From Hibiscus mutabilis (taxonomy: Eukaryota; Streptophyta; Magnoliopsida; Malvales; Malvaceae): a stretch of DNA of 64,000 bases. The first letter of the stretch is position 1. Every line of letters begins with the position of its first letter. The notes below the pieces were generated by a model, which searched no databases, was not told where the DNA came from, and was given only the letters and a program-made list of their open reading frames with translations. Below, piece after piece: positions 37,163-47,644 of the stretch. The position numbers and the translations under genes are program-made. Location of the stretch: NCBI GenBank assembly GCA_019671005.1, contig JAGYYJ010001183.1:1-64000 (forward strand), given 5' to 3'.

Positions 37163-38306
37163 AGTGTTTGAACTGAATTAACTCGGAATCCGATTGAATA
37201 AAATACACCAATTCCGGCAATAGATAATTAAATGGAAGATTTATGCTCTTAGACTCTCTGGTCTTGAAATTGTAGAAAATTACTGTCTGCAATCCGACAA
37301 TAAACAAAGTATCGGCATTATAAAAAGAATTCACACAAACATATCCGATTTCGTCAACGAAACTTTTCAGGTTCACTCTATGTTTCTTAACCCAAATTTG
37401 CCTGGAACAATCTCTCGAAACCCATACATCCACCAAGTTGATATCTCGATCGATGCAAATCAATGCGAGACTCCCTTCGCATGTCGTGAGGTTGGTAGAA
37501 CGCCTATCCTTTCGACAAAGAAAGTCCGGCAGGGAGGATGTTGCCCAATTGTCTTTGTCCCCGTAGAAAGACAATATGCTGTTATTACATTGGTCCATGT
37601 TGTTCATGAGCCAATGAAGGCCGCCGCGTGCCGAAACGGCTGGCTTGTTGTTGAAGACATCATAGTAAGATAACATCAAATCGTCCGATTTATTCCATTC
37701 CCAACTCTTTGAATCGAAAATCTCGCAATGGTATCGCTTGTGACCGGAACATTCGTCGTTGAAATCGGCTTTGGAATATCCCGGCTGTGCATGTTCGACA
37801 TCGTCGTGCACGCTGTCGGAGATTCGGACGATTTTGAACCGTAAAGGGTTTGATCCAAGCACCAACATGCCCACCTTTACCGTAAAATATCTAGGATTCG
37901 GACCCGGGACAACTTCCGACTGTTGTGTGCTAGGTTTACAAATATAAAGCTTGTCTTCTCTAAACTGTCTGGTGCAGCAGAAAACCAAACCTTCATCAAC
38001 CGTGGCTAGAATCTTGACAGGTTCTCTTTCAGACAGAAAATCCAGGAAATTCCGGGTTAGTTTCCGATCAAGATCCGGATTATCTATCGACAAGAAGATC
38101 GAATCGAGTAGAGTTGCTCGTCGTAAACTCTGTAGCAAATATCCAACCATTGTCTTCGTTCTCTGAGCATGCAGCCTCATGAAACTGGATCCATAGGTGA
38201 GATCCTTGCATTCCTTGGATAGAATTCTACACTTTTTCATCGTTTTCAATTCGGTCCTCGACAAGATTTCGAACAGAACATCGTTGCTGAAATTATAAGA
38301 CGCCAT
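37161..38306 (-). CDS. F-box protein (intact copy)
   Basis: A single-exon gene of 381 residues. The N-terminus MASYNFSNDVLFEILSRTEL...CRILSKECKDLTYGSSFMRLH (about 7-50) is an F-box, the SKP1-binding part of SCF ubiquitin ligases. The remainder resembles the F-box-associated, kelch-like region of plant F-box proteins, with conserved pieces such as GMLVLGSNPLRFKIVR, SWEWNKSDDLML, PAVSARGGLHWL and ALICIDRDINLVDVWV. The substrate is unknown. The start is the first Met of a long clean frame. The stop codon abuts the CTT microsatellite. A second, broken copy lies at 44527-45638, and non-coding DNA on both sides is also shared between the copies. Confidence 0.9.
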   Translation of the reverse strand: MASYNFSNDVLFEILSRTELKTMKKCRILSKECKDLTYGSSFMRLHAQRTKTMVGYLLQSLRRATLLDSIFLSIDNPDLDRKLTRNFLDFLSEREPVKILATVDEGLVFCCTRQFREDKLYICKPSTQQSEVVPGPNPRYFTVKVGMLVLGSNPLRFKIVRISDSVHDDVEHAQPGYSKADFNDECSGHKRYHCEIFDSKSWEWNKSDDLMLSYYDVFNNKPAVSARGGLHWLMNNMDQCNNSILSFYGDKDNWATSSLPDFLCRKDRRSTNLTTCEGSLALICIDRDINLVDVWVSRDCSRQIWVKKHRVNLKSFVDEIGYVCVNSFYNADTLFIVGLQTVIFYNFKTRESKSINLPFNYLLPELVYFIQSDSELIQFKH

Positions 38307-38694
38307 TGACTCAGCAAAGAAGAAACCTTGAGATTAAATAAGTTGTTAATACAAAGAAAGATTAATAAATAGTGTGCAGTTAAATAGGGTTTTAATTATT
38401 TGATTCAAACTAGGATTTTAAATAAAATAATTATTTGATAAATTAATGTACATTAATTACAAAATCCACTATTGTGTTGGATTAATAATCCTTTTAAGTT
38501 TTAACCTTTCTATATTATATTTTTTAGTTGAAATTTATAACTTTTAGTATTGAAATTAACACGTAAAAGGGAAAAAGGAATGTTTATATAATTGAAGTTT
38601 CCAACATTTAAAATATTGATTTTTTAAATATATATAATGGTTATTCTATAATATTTGTTGTTATTTTACCTTGTACGTAGGATGAGTTAGATTT
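38307..38694. other. 5' flank of F-box gene, shared with copy 2
   Basis: About 250 bases upstream of the start codon match the upstream DNA of the pseudogene copy (45639-45905) closely. The block at 38600-38694 matches 47250-47360. The duplicated segment is therefore larger than the gene. Confidence 0.7.
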
Positions 38695-41236
38695 ATTAAA
38701 ATATTATTGGGTATGATTACTTTTGCTTTATAAGTGTTTGTTTTTGTTCTATTAATTTTTTTTAAAAAAATAATATTTTGATCACTTGCATTATCGTTTT
38801 ATAATGTTTTGATCACTTATGTTATCGTTTATAATGTTTTTGCCAATCAGACATTAAATGTCGTTATTTGGATTACGTGACATGTTAGTAAAATGGAATA
38901 AGTTTTTATTTGACCCCTAAACTTTAGATAAAAATTAATTTTACCCCTAAAATTTAGATAAAATATCAATTTAATCCATGTATCTAATCAAAATCACCCA
39001 ACATCATCGTCGTCGATTACCGACAATCATTATCATCGATGATCGTTGAATACTAAAAAATTTTATTATAAAAAACTGAGTGTCGTGACGAAGATTAGTT
39101 TGTCGTTGGGAAGTGACTGCAAGAAAACATAGACAAATGTCCCCCCTTGAAAAACAAGGGGTACGACAGTCAAAGGTCGTCCCATGTATCTGATACGTTC
39201 ACGGGACAATTACAGCTTGAATACGTGTTAGGGATGTTCTATGTTTAAAGGGTACGACTGAAATTAATTGGATATGTCTGAAAAATTATAGGGAACGTAT
39301 CGCCGATGTCTTTTGAGTTTCATGCACATATCTAAAATGATTTTTAAACTTCGCACACGTATCAAAGATGTTGGTGGAGATGCATTTGACTCTTTGACAA
39401 ATGTGGGATTTTTAAAGTTTACAGAACTCTCACTTGATGAGCTTGATTTGAAGAGCGAGTTGATCTAGGAGGATGTTAACAACGAATAATTTCTATTGTT
39501 TAATTCTAGACTTAATTTATTTTTTGAGATTTGACATTTTAATATTATGAATTTTACTAATTTTATTTTATAATTTACTACTAGTTTTAATGATTTTCAT
39601 TTTATATTTGTCATATCTTCGTACTACTCGTATCTTTTAATCTTAAAAATTATTATTTCGTCTCCGTCCCTATATCCGTACTCGTATTAGCCTTTGCCAA
39701 AGCTATTATCTTCAAGAGCAAAAGCAGTGATGGTTAAATGCAAGTAATTCTTATTCCAATAGATATTTAGAGTGAGTGATTGCTTGCTTGCTGGATCGGT
39801 TATTCAATTTTGGGGTCTTTTCTGCACTTTTGCTAGCCTAATGATTTGTGCCCTGTCAAGCTTATTTTCTATACCAAGTTTCTTGTAAATTTATTCTCCT
39901 TTTTACTTCTAGAAGCTTCCAGTCTTGATCTAAAGTTTTGAATCACTTTCGATAATGACGGCACGCATCGTTATCTATACAAGAAGTTATTTAAAAATGT
40001 TTAATTTTTTAAGGTCAACAATAAATTATATATTTTAAAAGATTAAATTATAATTTTATTATTATATCAATTTAATTTTTTAAATCTTTTGGAGGCCGTA
40101 ACCCTCACCGGTCCCTGATTTTCAACCTCTATTGTGGTTTGCAGCGAAAGCCACATGGCTTAATTTAGTACTAAACTACTACTACTATTAGCTTTTTAAA
40201 AAAAATGATTTTTTTGCTCGATGAATATATAATTTTTATTAAAAATGAAAATTATACAAGGACATAGACCTAAGGTTATAAGTTTCATTAAAAACATTCA
40301 TAAGTTTAAGCGTAGAAAAAGAGTACAAACAATCATAAACAAACAAAACACGGCCCGGGTTCAATTCGTTTTGTCTACAAGGTATGTGCGTATTGTCACA
40401 AAGTTAATAATTTGTATGAACATATATTACCTTGTATTCATATAGCTGATTTATTATAAAAAGTTTATATATATTTTTAAATATCATTCTTTTTCGTAAA
40501 ACAATTTTTTAAAAGCATAAAAAATCGATAAAATAGATGTTGGATTCACATTTAGGAGACCAAAAAGATGTGTACATGAGATTTTGTGTCTATTACAATA
40601 CTGCCATTGAACTGAAAACCAGGATTCAAGATTATAGGATTTGCAGTAGAAGAGAAATATAGAGAAGAGAGACGGCACTCTCACTGTTTTATTGATCAAA
40701 TTCGTAATATCTCGAGAATAAGACCGAACCATATTTATACAAGAGTTGCATCCGTCAATTATAAAATGACAATCCTAACAACTTTTCCTAACCATTCCAA
40801 CTGACTCATAACAACTTTAGTCGGCACATTTTACAAAAATCTTACCTATACTTATAACAGTGTCCAATGGTCGTCAATGACAGCCCGACGATGATTAGCA
40901 GTTTGTGGGTGACTTTGATCTAATTTAGGGGTTAAATTGATATTTTATCTAAAGTTTAAGGGTCAAATTGATATTTTATCTATAGTTTATGGGTAAAATT
41001 AATATTTATTTAAAGTTAAGGGTCAAATTAAAAATTAATCTCTTTTGCTAATGTGTCACGTCATCAAACTAACGGCATTTAATGTCTCAATGATCCAAAC
41101 ATTATAAATTATAACATAAGTGACCAAAATATTATAAAACGATAACTCAAGTGATCAAAATGTCGCTTTTTTAAATTCAGTTAACAAAAGTAGATATTTA
41201 TGAAACAAAAGTGACCATTACAATAATTTACTCTTA
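38695..41236. mobile_element. TIR element about 2.5 kb, non-coding, with nested LTR
   Basis: The left arm (about 38695-38990) and the right arm (about 40915-41236) are imperfect inverted repeats of about 300 bases. Landmarks are 'ttttgatcacttg' with 'caagtgatcaaaa', 'gacattaaatg' with 'catttaatgtc', and 'gataaaatatcaattt' with 'aaattgatattttatc'. No transposase frame is visible in the core. A copia-type LTR (40538-40859) is nested inside. The ends are approximate, and no target duplication was fixed. Confidence 0.6.
40538..40859 (-). mobile_element. Solo LTR, probably Ty1/copia
   Basis: On the minus strand the segment begins TGTTATAAGTATAGG and ends GTGAATCCAACA. It contains a TATA-like box (TATAAATATGG) and, about 75 bases later, AATAAAACAG, the order expected for U3-R-U5. 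No internal coding region is adjacent. I could not find a matching 5-base target duplication, so the left boundary may be off. Confidence 0.5.
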
Positions 41237-41340
41237 AAAATATTAAATAAACCCTAACTTGTGTTACCAATATTTACTATTGGACAAGAACCCAACGAGT
41301 GGTCTTAGTGGAAAGAAAGATATCTTTCTCTTGAAAAAAG

Positions 41341-41864
41341 ATGTTGCCATTAACTCGTGCCACTCATAACAGGGTCTCCAGTTCCAAAGCTTGCTTCAAG
41401 CATTCATCGATGAAGGTGGTGGCAGGGATTCAAATAATGGTATGCTACTATAATAGTTGTGGTTGTGTAGAAATAAAGATACCGTCTAAAATCGTTATTG
41501 CGGAAAATAGCAGTATGCAATAACTTTAATTATATACGTTATGTCCGTAATTGCAATAAAACACCGCGACCGAAAATATAGCCGCAATCTCAATTTAAAT
41601 CCCTAAATAGTGTCAACCGAAAGACACGATCGAAGCTTTGAAATCAAAGCTTCGTCTTCAATCAAGGAGAAGGCGGTTGCTGCATTGACAGCGGCAGCGG
41701 TAACGACATCAATGGTTATCCTCGAGGTGGCTCAAGCAGCAGATGGGCTTACCTCATCTCTAATGAACTTCTTGCTTAGCATCAGCGCCGGTGGCGTTGT
41801 GGTTGCCGCCATCATTAGAGCTGTAATTGGAGTGTCCAACTTTGACCCTGTCAAGCGGAGCTAA
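41341..41864 (+). pseudogene. psbX: PsbX (photosystem II subunit X), decayed
   Basis: The frame at 41611-41864 encodes FEIKASSSIKEKAVAALTAA, then SMVILEVAQAADGLT and the membrane end IGVSNFDPVKRS, which is the mature PsbX protein, a one-span thylakoid subunit of photosystem II near cytochrome b559. The piece upstream at 41341-41422 (MLPLTRATHNRVSSSKACFK) matches a transit-peptide remnant. Between them lies about 183 bases starting CAGGGATTCAAAT and ending ATTTAAATCCCTA, which look like ends of a hAT-type MITE. No GT-AG choice that I tried joins the halves in phase. The extreme N-terminus is missing, and the membrane span has Arg where a Gly is normal (AAIIRAVIGV). Hence a non-functional copy, although a rescued short product cannot be excluded. 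Confidence 0.8.
41423..41605. mobile_element. Small hAT-like MITE inside PsbX
   Basis: The left end CAGGGATTCAAAT and the right end ATTTAAATCCCTA are imperfect inverted repeats. The right part shares 'cgttatgtccg', 'gcgaccgaaaa' and 'atttaaatc.ct' with the larger element at 60889-61775, so the two are likely one family. An 8-base target duplication is not recognisable here. Confidence 0.5.
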
Positions 41865-42159
41865 GCCATATAAATCGAATTTTGAGTTAGTCGAAGTTAT
41901 TACAATCGAAAATTGGATTTACTTAAAACCTTAAATTCGAATAAAATTAAATTTTATTATTCCAATAAATAGAATAAATCAAATAATAAAATGGTGTAAA
42001 TATATCGTGTCCGTACTAGTTTTGAAAATGTTAAATTAAAATGTATATATATTAACTTCATCAAAAAAATGTATATTTATTAAAAGTTCTAAAATTTAAT
42101 AACAAATATTGTGGAATAAATAAAAGAACTAAAAATACTCTATAAAGTATTTTATTTTA

Positions 42160-43867
42160 GGAAAATTGTACGACACTCGACGAACACCGCTGAATATCAC
42201 TAACGTTAAACACCGCTGAACACTATTAAATCGATTAATAAAGATTAAAAATATCAATAACTCAATATATAATTATAAATTATTTAATATAAAAATTTTA
42301 ATTAATTTATTTTCCATATATATAATATTTTCTAGCTTTTTTTTAAAAAAAATAATTAGATCAAATATCGATCCTAAATTAAAAAACCCTAAATACTTTT
42401 TCTATTGCCATTCAAGCTGGCGCCGATAACCACCTTCCGCCGGCAAGATAGTCGCCGCCATATCTATGTATTAGTGTAAATATAGCAGTGTTTAGGGGAT
42501 TCTCCAGATTTTAGGCTGTGTATATATAGATCTATATTTGACATGAATAAGCATCTAATTAAATTAAATTTAAAAAAGACAAAATATAATTATCATTCAT
42601 GAATTTTTTTTAAAACTAGTATTAATTGGAAATATACCGTTCAAAAACACAGAAATAACAATCCGAAATGATTCGAACTCGATAAAACTGGTGCCATTAT
42701 TATGCATCATGATAAAACATATTGGAATCGACTATAAAGAAAAGAGATGATAACACTTTATATTTGTGGCTTCTACTGTAACTTGATCATATAACATGGC
42801 CGCCCAGAAATTGTATACATGTAAAACCAACTTCCAATCAGTTCTTGCTTGGGACCCAGAGCATCTGCCGGAAATCCTCCTCCATATGTGGAAGTCCGTC
42901 ACGCAACTTCACCTTTGGTTCCCATCCGAGCAGCTCCTCTGCTTTGGTTATGTCTGGCTTCCTTTGTGGGGGAGTGTTTTCCACCATCGATATCTTCACC
43001 TCTGGGTTGATAAGCTAAAAAACCACATTACCGACAACTTGGTTAATTGTTTTTCTCAGAAAATATCCATACGTTCTACGAAAAAATATATGGAAAACTG
43101 ACCTCCTTCACAGCTTCTACGAGTTCGAGCATGGTGAATTCACCTAAAATGCAGAACAAGAAAAACCGAAGTTGGTATCAGATATAGAAGAGTTCCGATA
43201 GAATAGAAAATCGAGAGTGAAGGGACTTGTATATGATTACCTGGATTCCCGATATTGATTGGTCTTCTCTCCTTCCATAAGTCGGATTAGGCCATCAACC
43301 TTGATTGATTTAAATGGAAAACATGAGAATTGAGAAGCAACATTAATACATAAGGTAGTTCGATTTTTAACAAGGATTCAACGACATACCATGCCGGAGA
43401 CATAACAGAAACTCCTTGTCTGTGTTCCAGGTAATGGGACAGTCAAAGGCTCATTGCTGCAAGATTTAACAGTTAAAGAACAACGAAAACAGTGAAAGTA
43501 ATAGAATCATCTTAGGCATATCGGATCGGTAACATCTTATTACAGCGGTCAAACAGGGACAGAGGCACGATGGCGACTATCTCGCCGGCAGAAGGTGACT
43601 ACCGGCGGCGGTGGCTTAAATGGCAAAGGAAAAAATATTTAGGGTTTTTTAATTTAAGGATTGATATTTGATCTAATTATTTTTAAAATAGATTAAATAT
43701 TATTATATATATGGAAAATAAATAAATTAAAATTTTATTTTAAATAATTTATAATTATATGTTGAGTACTTGAGATTTTTAATCTTTATTAATCAATTTA
43801 ATAGTGTTTAGAGGTGTTCAGCGTTAGTGGTGTTCAGCAGTGTTCGTCGAGCGTGGTAGACTCATCC
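42160..43867. mobile_element. Mutator-like element carrying a host gene fragment
   Basis: Terminal inverted repeats of about 300 bases start GGAAAATTGTACGACACTCG on the left and GGATGAGTCTACCACGCTCG on the right (reverse strand). They are flanked by a perfect 9-base duplication TTTATTTTA (42151-42159 and 43868-43876), the size typical of the Mutator superfamily. The inside contains no transposase but four exons of a UDP-glucuronate decarboxylase gene. This is the structure called Pack-MULE. Confidence 0.88.
42838..43456 (-). pseudogene. Captured 3' part of UDP-glucuronate decarboxylase (UXS)
   Basis: Four exons with introns: 43456-43390 (EPLTVPLPGTQTRSFCYVSG), 43299-43241 (VDGLIRLMEGEK), 43143-43103 (GEFTMLELVEAVKE) and 43014-42838 (LINPEVKISMVENTP, then KPDITKAEELLGWEPKVKLR, ending at TGA 42840-42838). 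UXS makes UDP-xylose from UDP-glucuronate for cell-wall polymers. Only the C-terminal quarter is present, without the NAD-binding or catalytic parts. There is a small deletion at GEK|TNQYRESR, where the family has GPINIGNPG, and the usual DDPR after ENTP is lost. The fragment sits between the inverted repeats of the Mutator-like element. Confidence 0.85.
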
Positions 43868-43876
43868 TTTATTTTA

Positions 43877-44526
43877 TTGTTTTATTTTGTTTTAAAAGAG
43901 TTTCTAAATATATATAGCCATAAATTTATTTTCTCTAACTTTTAATTTAGCTATACTGTCAAGAAAATTTTAATTTAAACTTTATTAAAATTTATATCAA
44001 ACAAAATTATCCGACTCCACTTAATTAAAAAAATTGAATTAAGATAATAAACATGAACATTCACCTTAATTAATATGCATAATTGGAGCCAATATACAAT
44101 GTTCAAAAGTCCCTATAAATATTTGATCAGTTCACATTTTCTTCTGAAATTGTCGTTGTTCAGTAATTGTATTAATTTTCAATTATTGAGAAAAAAAATT
44201 CTTCCGAATTTAATGTAAAAATTTATTATTAAATAAAGATTTAAGTATTAGAAATTTAAACAAAAATTTAATTCCAAATTAAAATAAAACGAGAAATATA
44301 AAAATCGAATCAAGTCGATACCAGTAAAATAACATTTTTTTTCTCATTCACTCTGTTGTCAACAACTTTTTGAGCAAGCGGTTAAAGTTCTCAGTTGACA
44401 CCCTCCCCTCTCCTTTAGATTGTGGGTTCAATACTCATTAGGAGCAAAATTCCCCCTTCCCCTTTTCCTTAAGTAAAAATTGTTAAAAAAAAAACTTTCT
44501 TCGACATCGCAACAAAACATCTGGCA
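43877..44526. other. Spacer between MULE and F-box pseudogene
   Basis: AT-rich DNA without a gene. The part from about 44490 to 44540 ('ttcgacatcgcaacaaaaca') matches 36690-36730 near the 3' side of the intact F-box gene. About 450 bases between that point and the gene end are missing in this copy. Confidence 0.5.
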
Positions 44527-45638
44527 TTAATTATTAGTAACGCTCCTTTCCATATGGTAATTTAATGGAAGATTTATACTCTTAGTCTCTCCAGTCTTAA
44601 AATTGTAGAAAATTACCATCCACAGTCCGATAATGAATAAAGTATCGGCATTGTAAAAAGAATTCACACTAACATGTCCAATTTCTTGACTAAAACTTTC
44701 CAGGTTCACTCTAAGTTTCTTGATCCAAATCTGCTGAGAACAATCTTTCGAAACCCATACATCGACTGAATTCATGTCTCGATCGACACATATCAACGTG
44801 AGACTCACTTCACATGTCGCGAGGTTGGTCGAACGCCGATCGTTTCGACAAAGAAAGTCCGGCAGGGAAGATGTTGCCCAATTGTCCTTTTCTCCGTAGA
44901 AAGACAATATGTTGTTACATTGGTCCATGTTGTACAAGAGCCAATGAAGGCCGCCGCGTGCCGAAACGGCTGGCTTGTTGCTGAAGACATCAGAGTAAGA
45001 TAACATTAAATCGTCCGATTGTTTCCATTCCCAACTCTTTGAATCGAAAATCTCGCAATGGTATCGCTTGTGACTGTAACATTCGTCGTCGAAATCGACC
45101 TCGGAATATCTTGGCAGTGCATGCTCTACTTCGCCGTGAAAGGCATCAGAAAGCCGGACAATTTTGAACCGTAAAGGGTTCGATCCGAGAACCAACATGC
45201 CCACTTTTTCCGTAAAATGTCTAGGATTCGGACTTGGGACAACTTACTGTTGTGTGCTAGGTTTACAAATATAAAACTTGTCTGCTCTAAAGTGTTTGGT
45301 GCAGCAGAAAACCAAACCTTCATCAACCGTGGCTAGAATATTGACAGGTTCTCTTTCAGGCAGAAAATCCAGGAAATTTCGGGTTAGTTTCCGATCAAGA
45401 TCCGGATTATCTATCGACAAGAAGATCGAATCGAGTCGAGTCGAGTTGCTCCTCGTAAACTCTGTAGCAAATATCCAACCATTGTTGTCGTTCTCTGAGC
45501 ATGCAGCTGCATGAAACTGGATCCATAGGTGAGATCCTTGCATTCCTTGGATAGAATTCTGCACTTTTTCATCGTTTTCAATTCGGCCCTCGACAAGATT
45601 TCGAACCGAACATCGTTGCTGAAGTTACAAGACGCCAT
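44527..45638 (-). pseudogene. F-box protein, second copy, broken
   Basis: Clearly the same gene as at 37161-38306, with most residues identical (MASCNFSNDVRFEILSRAEL; later PAVSARGGLHWLLYNMDQC). Three defects are visible. A five-base AGTCG expansion at about 45430-45445 shifts the frame after about 66 codons. A three-base loss relative to the intact copy turns the TCG GAA codons into TAA (45246-45244). The C-terminus is replaced by NYHMERSVTNN-stop because the 3' end and the CTT repeat were deleted. Downstream of the first lesion the long frame is otherwise clean, so decay is recent. Confidence 0.92.
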
Positions 45639-46035
45639 TGATTTAGCAAAGAAGAAATCTTGAGATTAAATAAGTTGTTAATACAAGGAAGATTAATAAA
45701 TAGTGTGGAGTGGGATAGGGTTTTAATTATTTAATTCAAACTGGGATTTTAAATAAAATAATTATTTAGTAAATTAATATACATTAATTACAAAATCCAC
45801 TATTGAGTTGGATTAATAATAATTTTAATATTTTTATAATATATTTTATTATAGTTTGAAATTTATAAAATCGAAATTTAGTAAGTTTAGTATTGGAATT
45901 AGGAAAAACATTCATTACGCATGTTGTTGCGTTATCTTTAGACTAGACAAAGTCTTTTTATTTTTGAAATTAGAGATTTAGTTTAAGATGTAAGGATTAT
46001 AGATTTAGTTTATAGGGTTTAAAAATTAATTTTTA

Positions 46036-46745
46036 GAAAAATTATACAACGTTCGACGAGCACCGTTGAGTACCACTAACAATGAGCACCGCTAAGCACC
46101 ATTAAATTAATTAATAAAAATTAAAAATCTAAAGGACTAAACATATAATTATAAATTATTTAAAATAAAATATTAATTAAATTATTTTTTATATAAAATA
46201 TTTTTTAATCTTTTTAAAAAATAATTGGATCAAATATCAGCATTAGTCAATTTAAAAAAAATAGAAACCCTAAACCTTGAACGCTAAACCCCCAAAACTC
46301 TAAACCTAAAACTCTAAACCATAAACTTGACTTAAAACTCTAAACATGGAACCCTAAACTCTAAACTATAAACCCTAAACCCTAAATTTTAATATTGGAC
46401 TTAGGGTTTTTTGTTTTTGGTTTAGGGCTTATAGTTTATGGTTTAGTGTTTAGGGTTTAGGGTTTTTGGTTTAGTGTTTATGGCTTTGTGTTTTGGGTTT
46501 GGGTTTAGGGTTTAGTGGTTGGTATTTGATCCAATTAGTTTTAAAAAGATTTAAAAATTATATATATGGAAAATAATTTAACTAATATTTTATTTTAAAT
46601 AATTTATAATTATATATTTAAATAATTTATAATTATATGTTTAGTCATTTAGATTTTTAATCTTTATAAATTAATTTAATGGTGTTCAACGATACTCATC
46701 GTTAATAGTGCTCAGCGGTGCTCGTCGAGTGTGGTAGACTCATCT
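46036..46745. mobile_element. Empty relative of the Mutator-like element
   Basis: The left end (GAAAAATTATACAACGTTCG) and the right end (reverse strand AGATGAGTCTACCACACTCG) match the termini of the element at 42160-43867, including 'cgacgagcaccg' and 'attaaattaattaataaa'. The core (about 46260-46520) has degenerate 'aaccctaaac' then 'tttagggttt' words instead of a gene fragment. Flanks 46027-46035 and 46746-46754 do not form a clear duplication. Confidence 0.75.
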
Positions 46746-46754
46746 ATAAGGATA

Positions 46755-46935
46755 TATCTTAAGTAGAACAATATTAACATTAGAATCCCGTTGGTAAAAT
46801 ATTTCTCTTGTTGTTAGAGTATATTATTTAATACTATTAATTTGGAGAGGAGCGTTACAATATTAATTAATGCCAATTGTTTTGTCACGACTTCAAAGAA
46901 AGTCTTAAATGAAATATTATGTGTTTTCTTGATAT
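46755..46935. repeat. Inverted copy of F-box 3' flank
   Basis: This stretch is the reverse complement of about 36650-36810. For example 'ccaattgttttgtcacgac' here corresponds to 'gtcgcgacaaaacaactgg' there, and 'aatattaacattagaa' to 'ttctaatgttaatatcg'. It shows a rearrangement involving the duplicated F-box segment. Confidence 0.65.
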
Positions 46936-47644
46936 TAATATTATTATGTGTTTTTTAAGTGGTTAAAATTTTCAGTTGAAACATTTCCTTCTCTTAAGTT
47001 GTAGGTTTTAGACCCTTTAGGAGCAAATTTTCATTCCCCTAGGTAGAAATTATTCAAAAAAAATTATATTTTTGATTGCCCTTCATGTCATCAGGGCTTC
47101 GCCTTAACTAATCTATACCAACTCACGTCGCACACCTGGCTTTGGTAAGTGAATATCCTAGTGATAATTTTTTGCATACACAACGCCTCAAACTCAAAAC
47201 ACGTTTAAACAAAATCAAGCGGCTTACCACTTGAACCAACCAGTTAGTTTATAAAATTTTGATTTTTTTAATATATGTATATGTATATATAACGGTTATT
47301 CTATAACATTTACTGTTATTTTACCCTGTATTTAGGATTAAGTAGATTTATTAAAGGAACTTTTGATTTTTCGTGTGCAGAAATTAATAAAAATTTAAGC
47401 TCTAAAAATTTATATTGTATATTTAATTATTTATCGTGCCAAACTCTCGACATTTTTACGTAAATAATGTAATTTTTAATTATTTATTAAAATGTGGCAA
47501 TATTTACAATCGAATTAATCGATCGACCTAAAATTTATTTTGATTAATTAAGTGTTCGATCAATTAGCAATTGATTTTTTAAAAAAAATTAGTTAATTCG
47601 GATGAAAAATCGGTTAATTAATTGAATTAACCAGATTAACTGAA
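46936..47644. other. AT-rich spacer with tail of the F-box duplication
   Basis: 47250-47360 ('ataacggttattctataaca', 'attttaccctgtatttagg') matches 38610-38700 next to the intact F-box gene. The remainder has no recognised content. Confidence 0.5.

Noticed and set aside
37380..38166. Plus-strand frames of 60-97 codons
   Set aside because: They overlap the intact minus-strand F-box gene and show no own features.
41440..41610. Interpreting the gap in PsbX as an ordinary intron
   Set aside because: GT and AG are present, but the phases do not match, and the ends look like the inverted termini of a small transposon.
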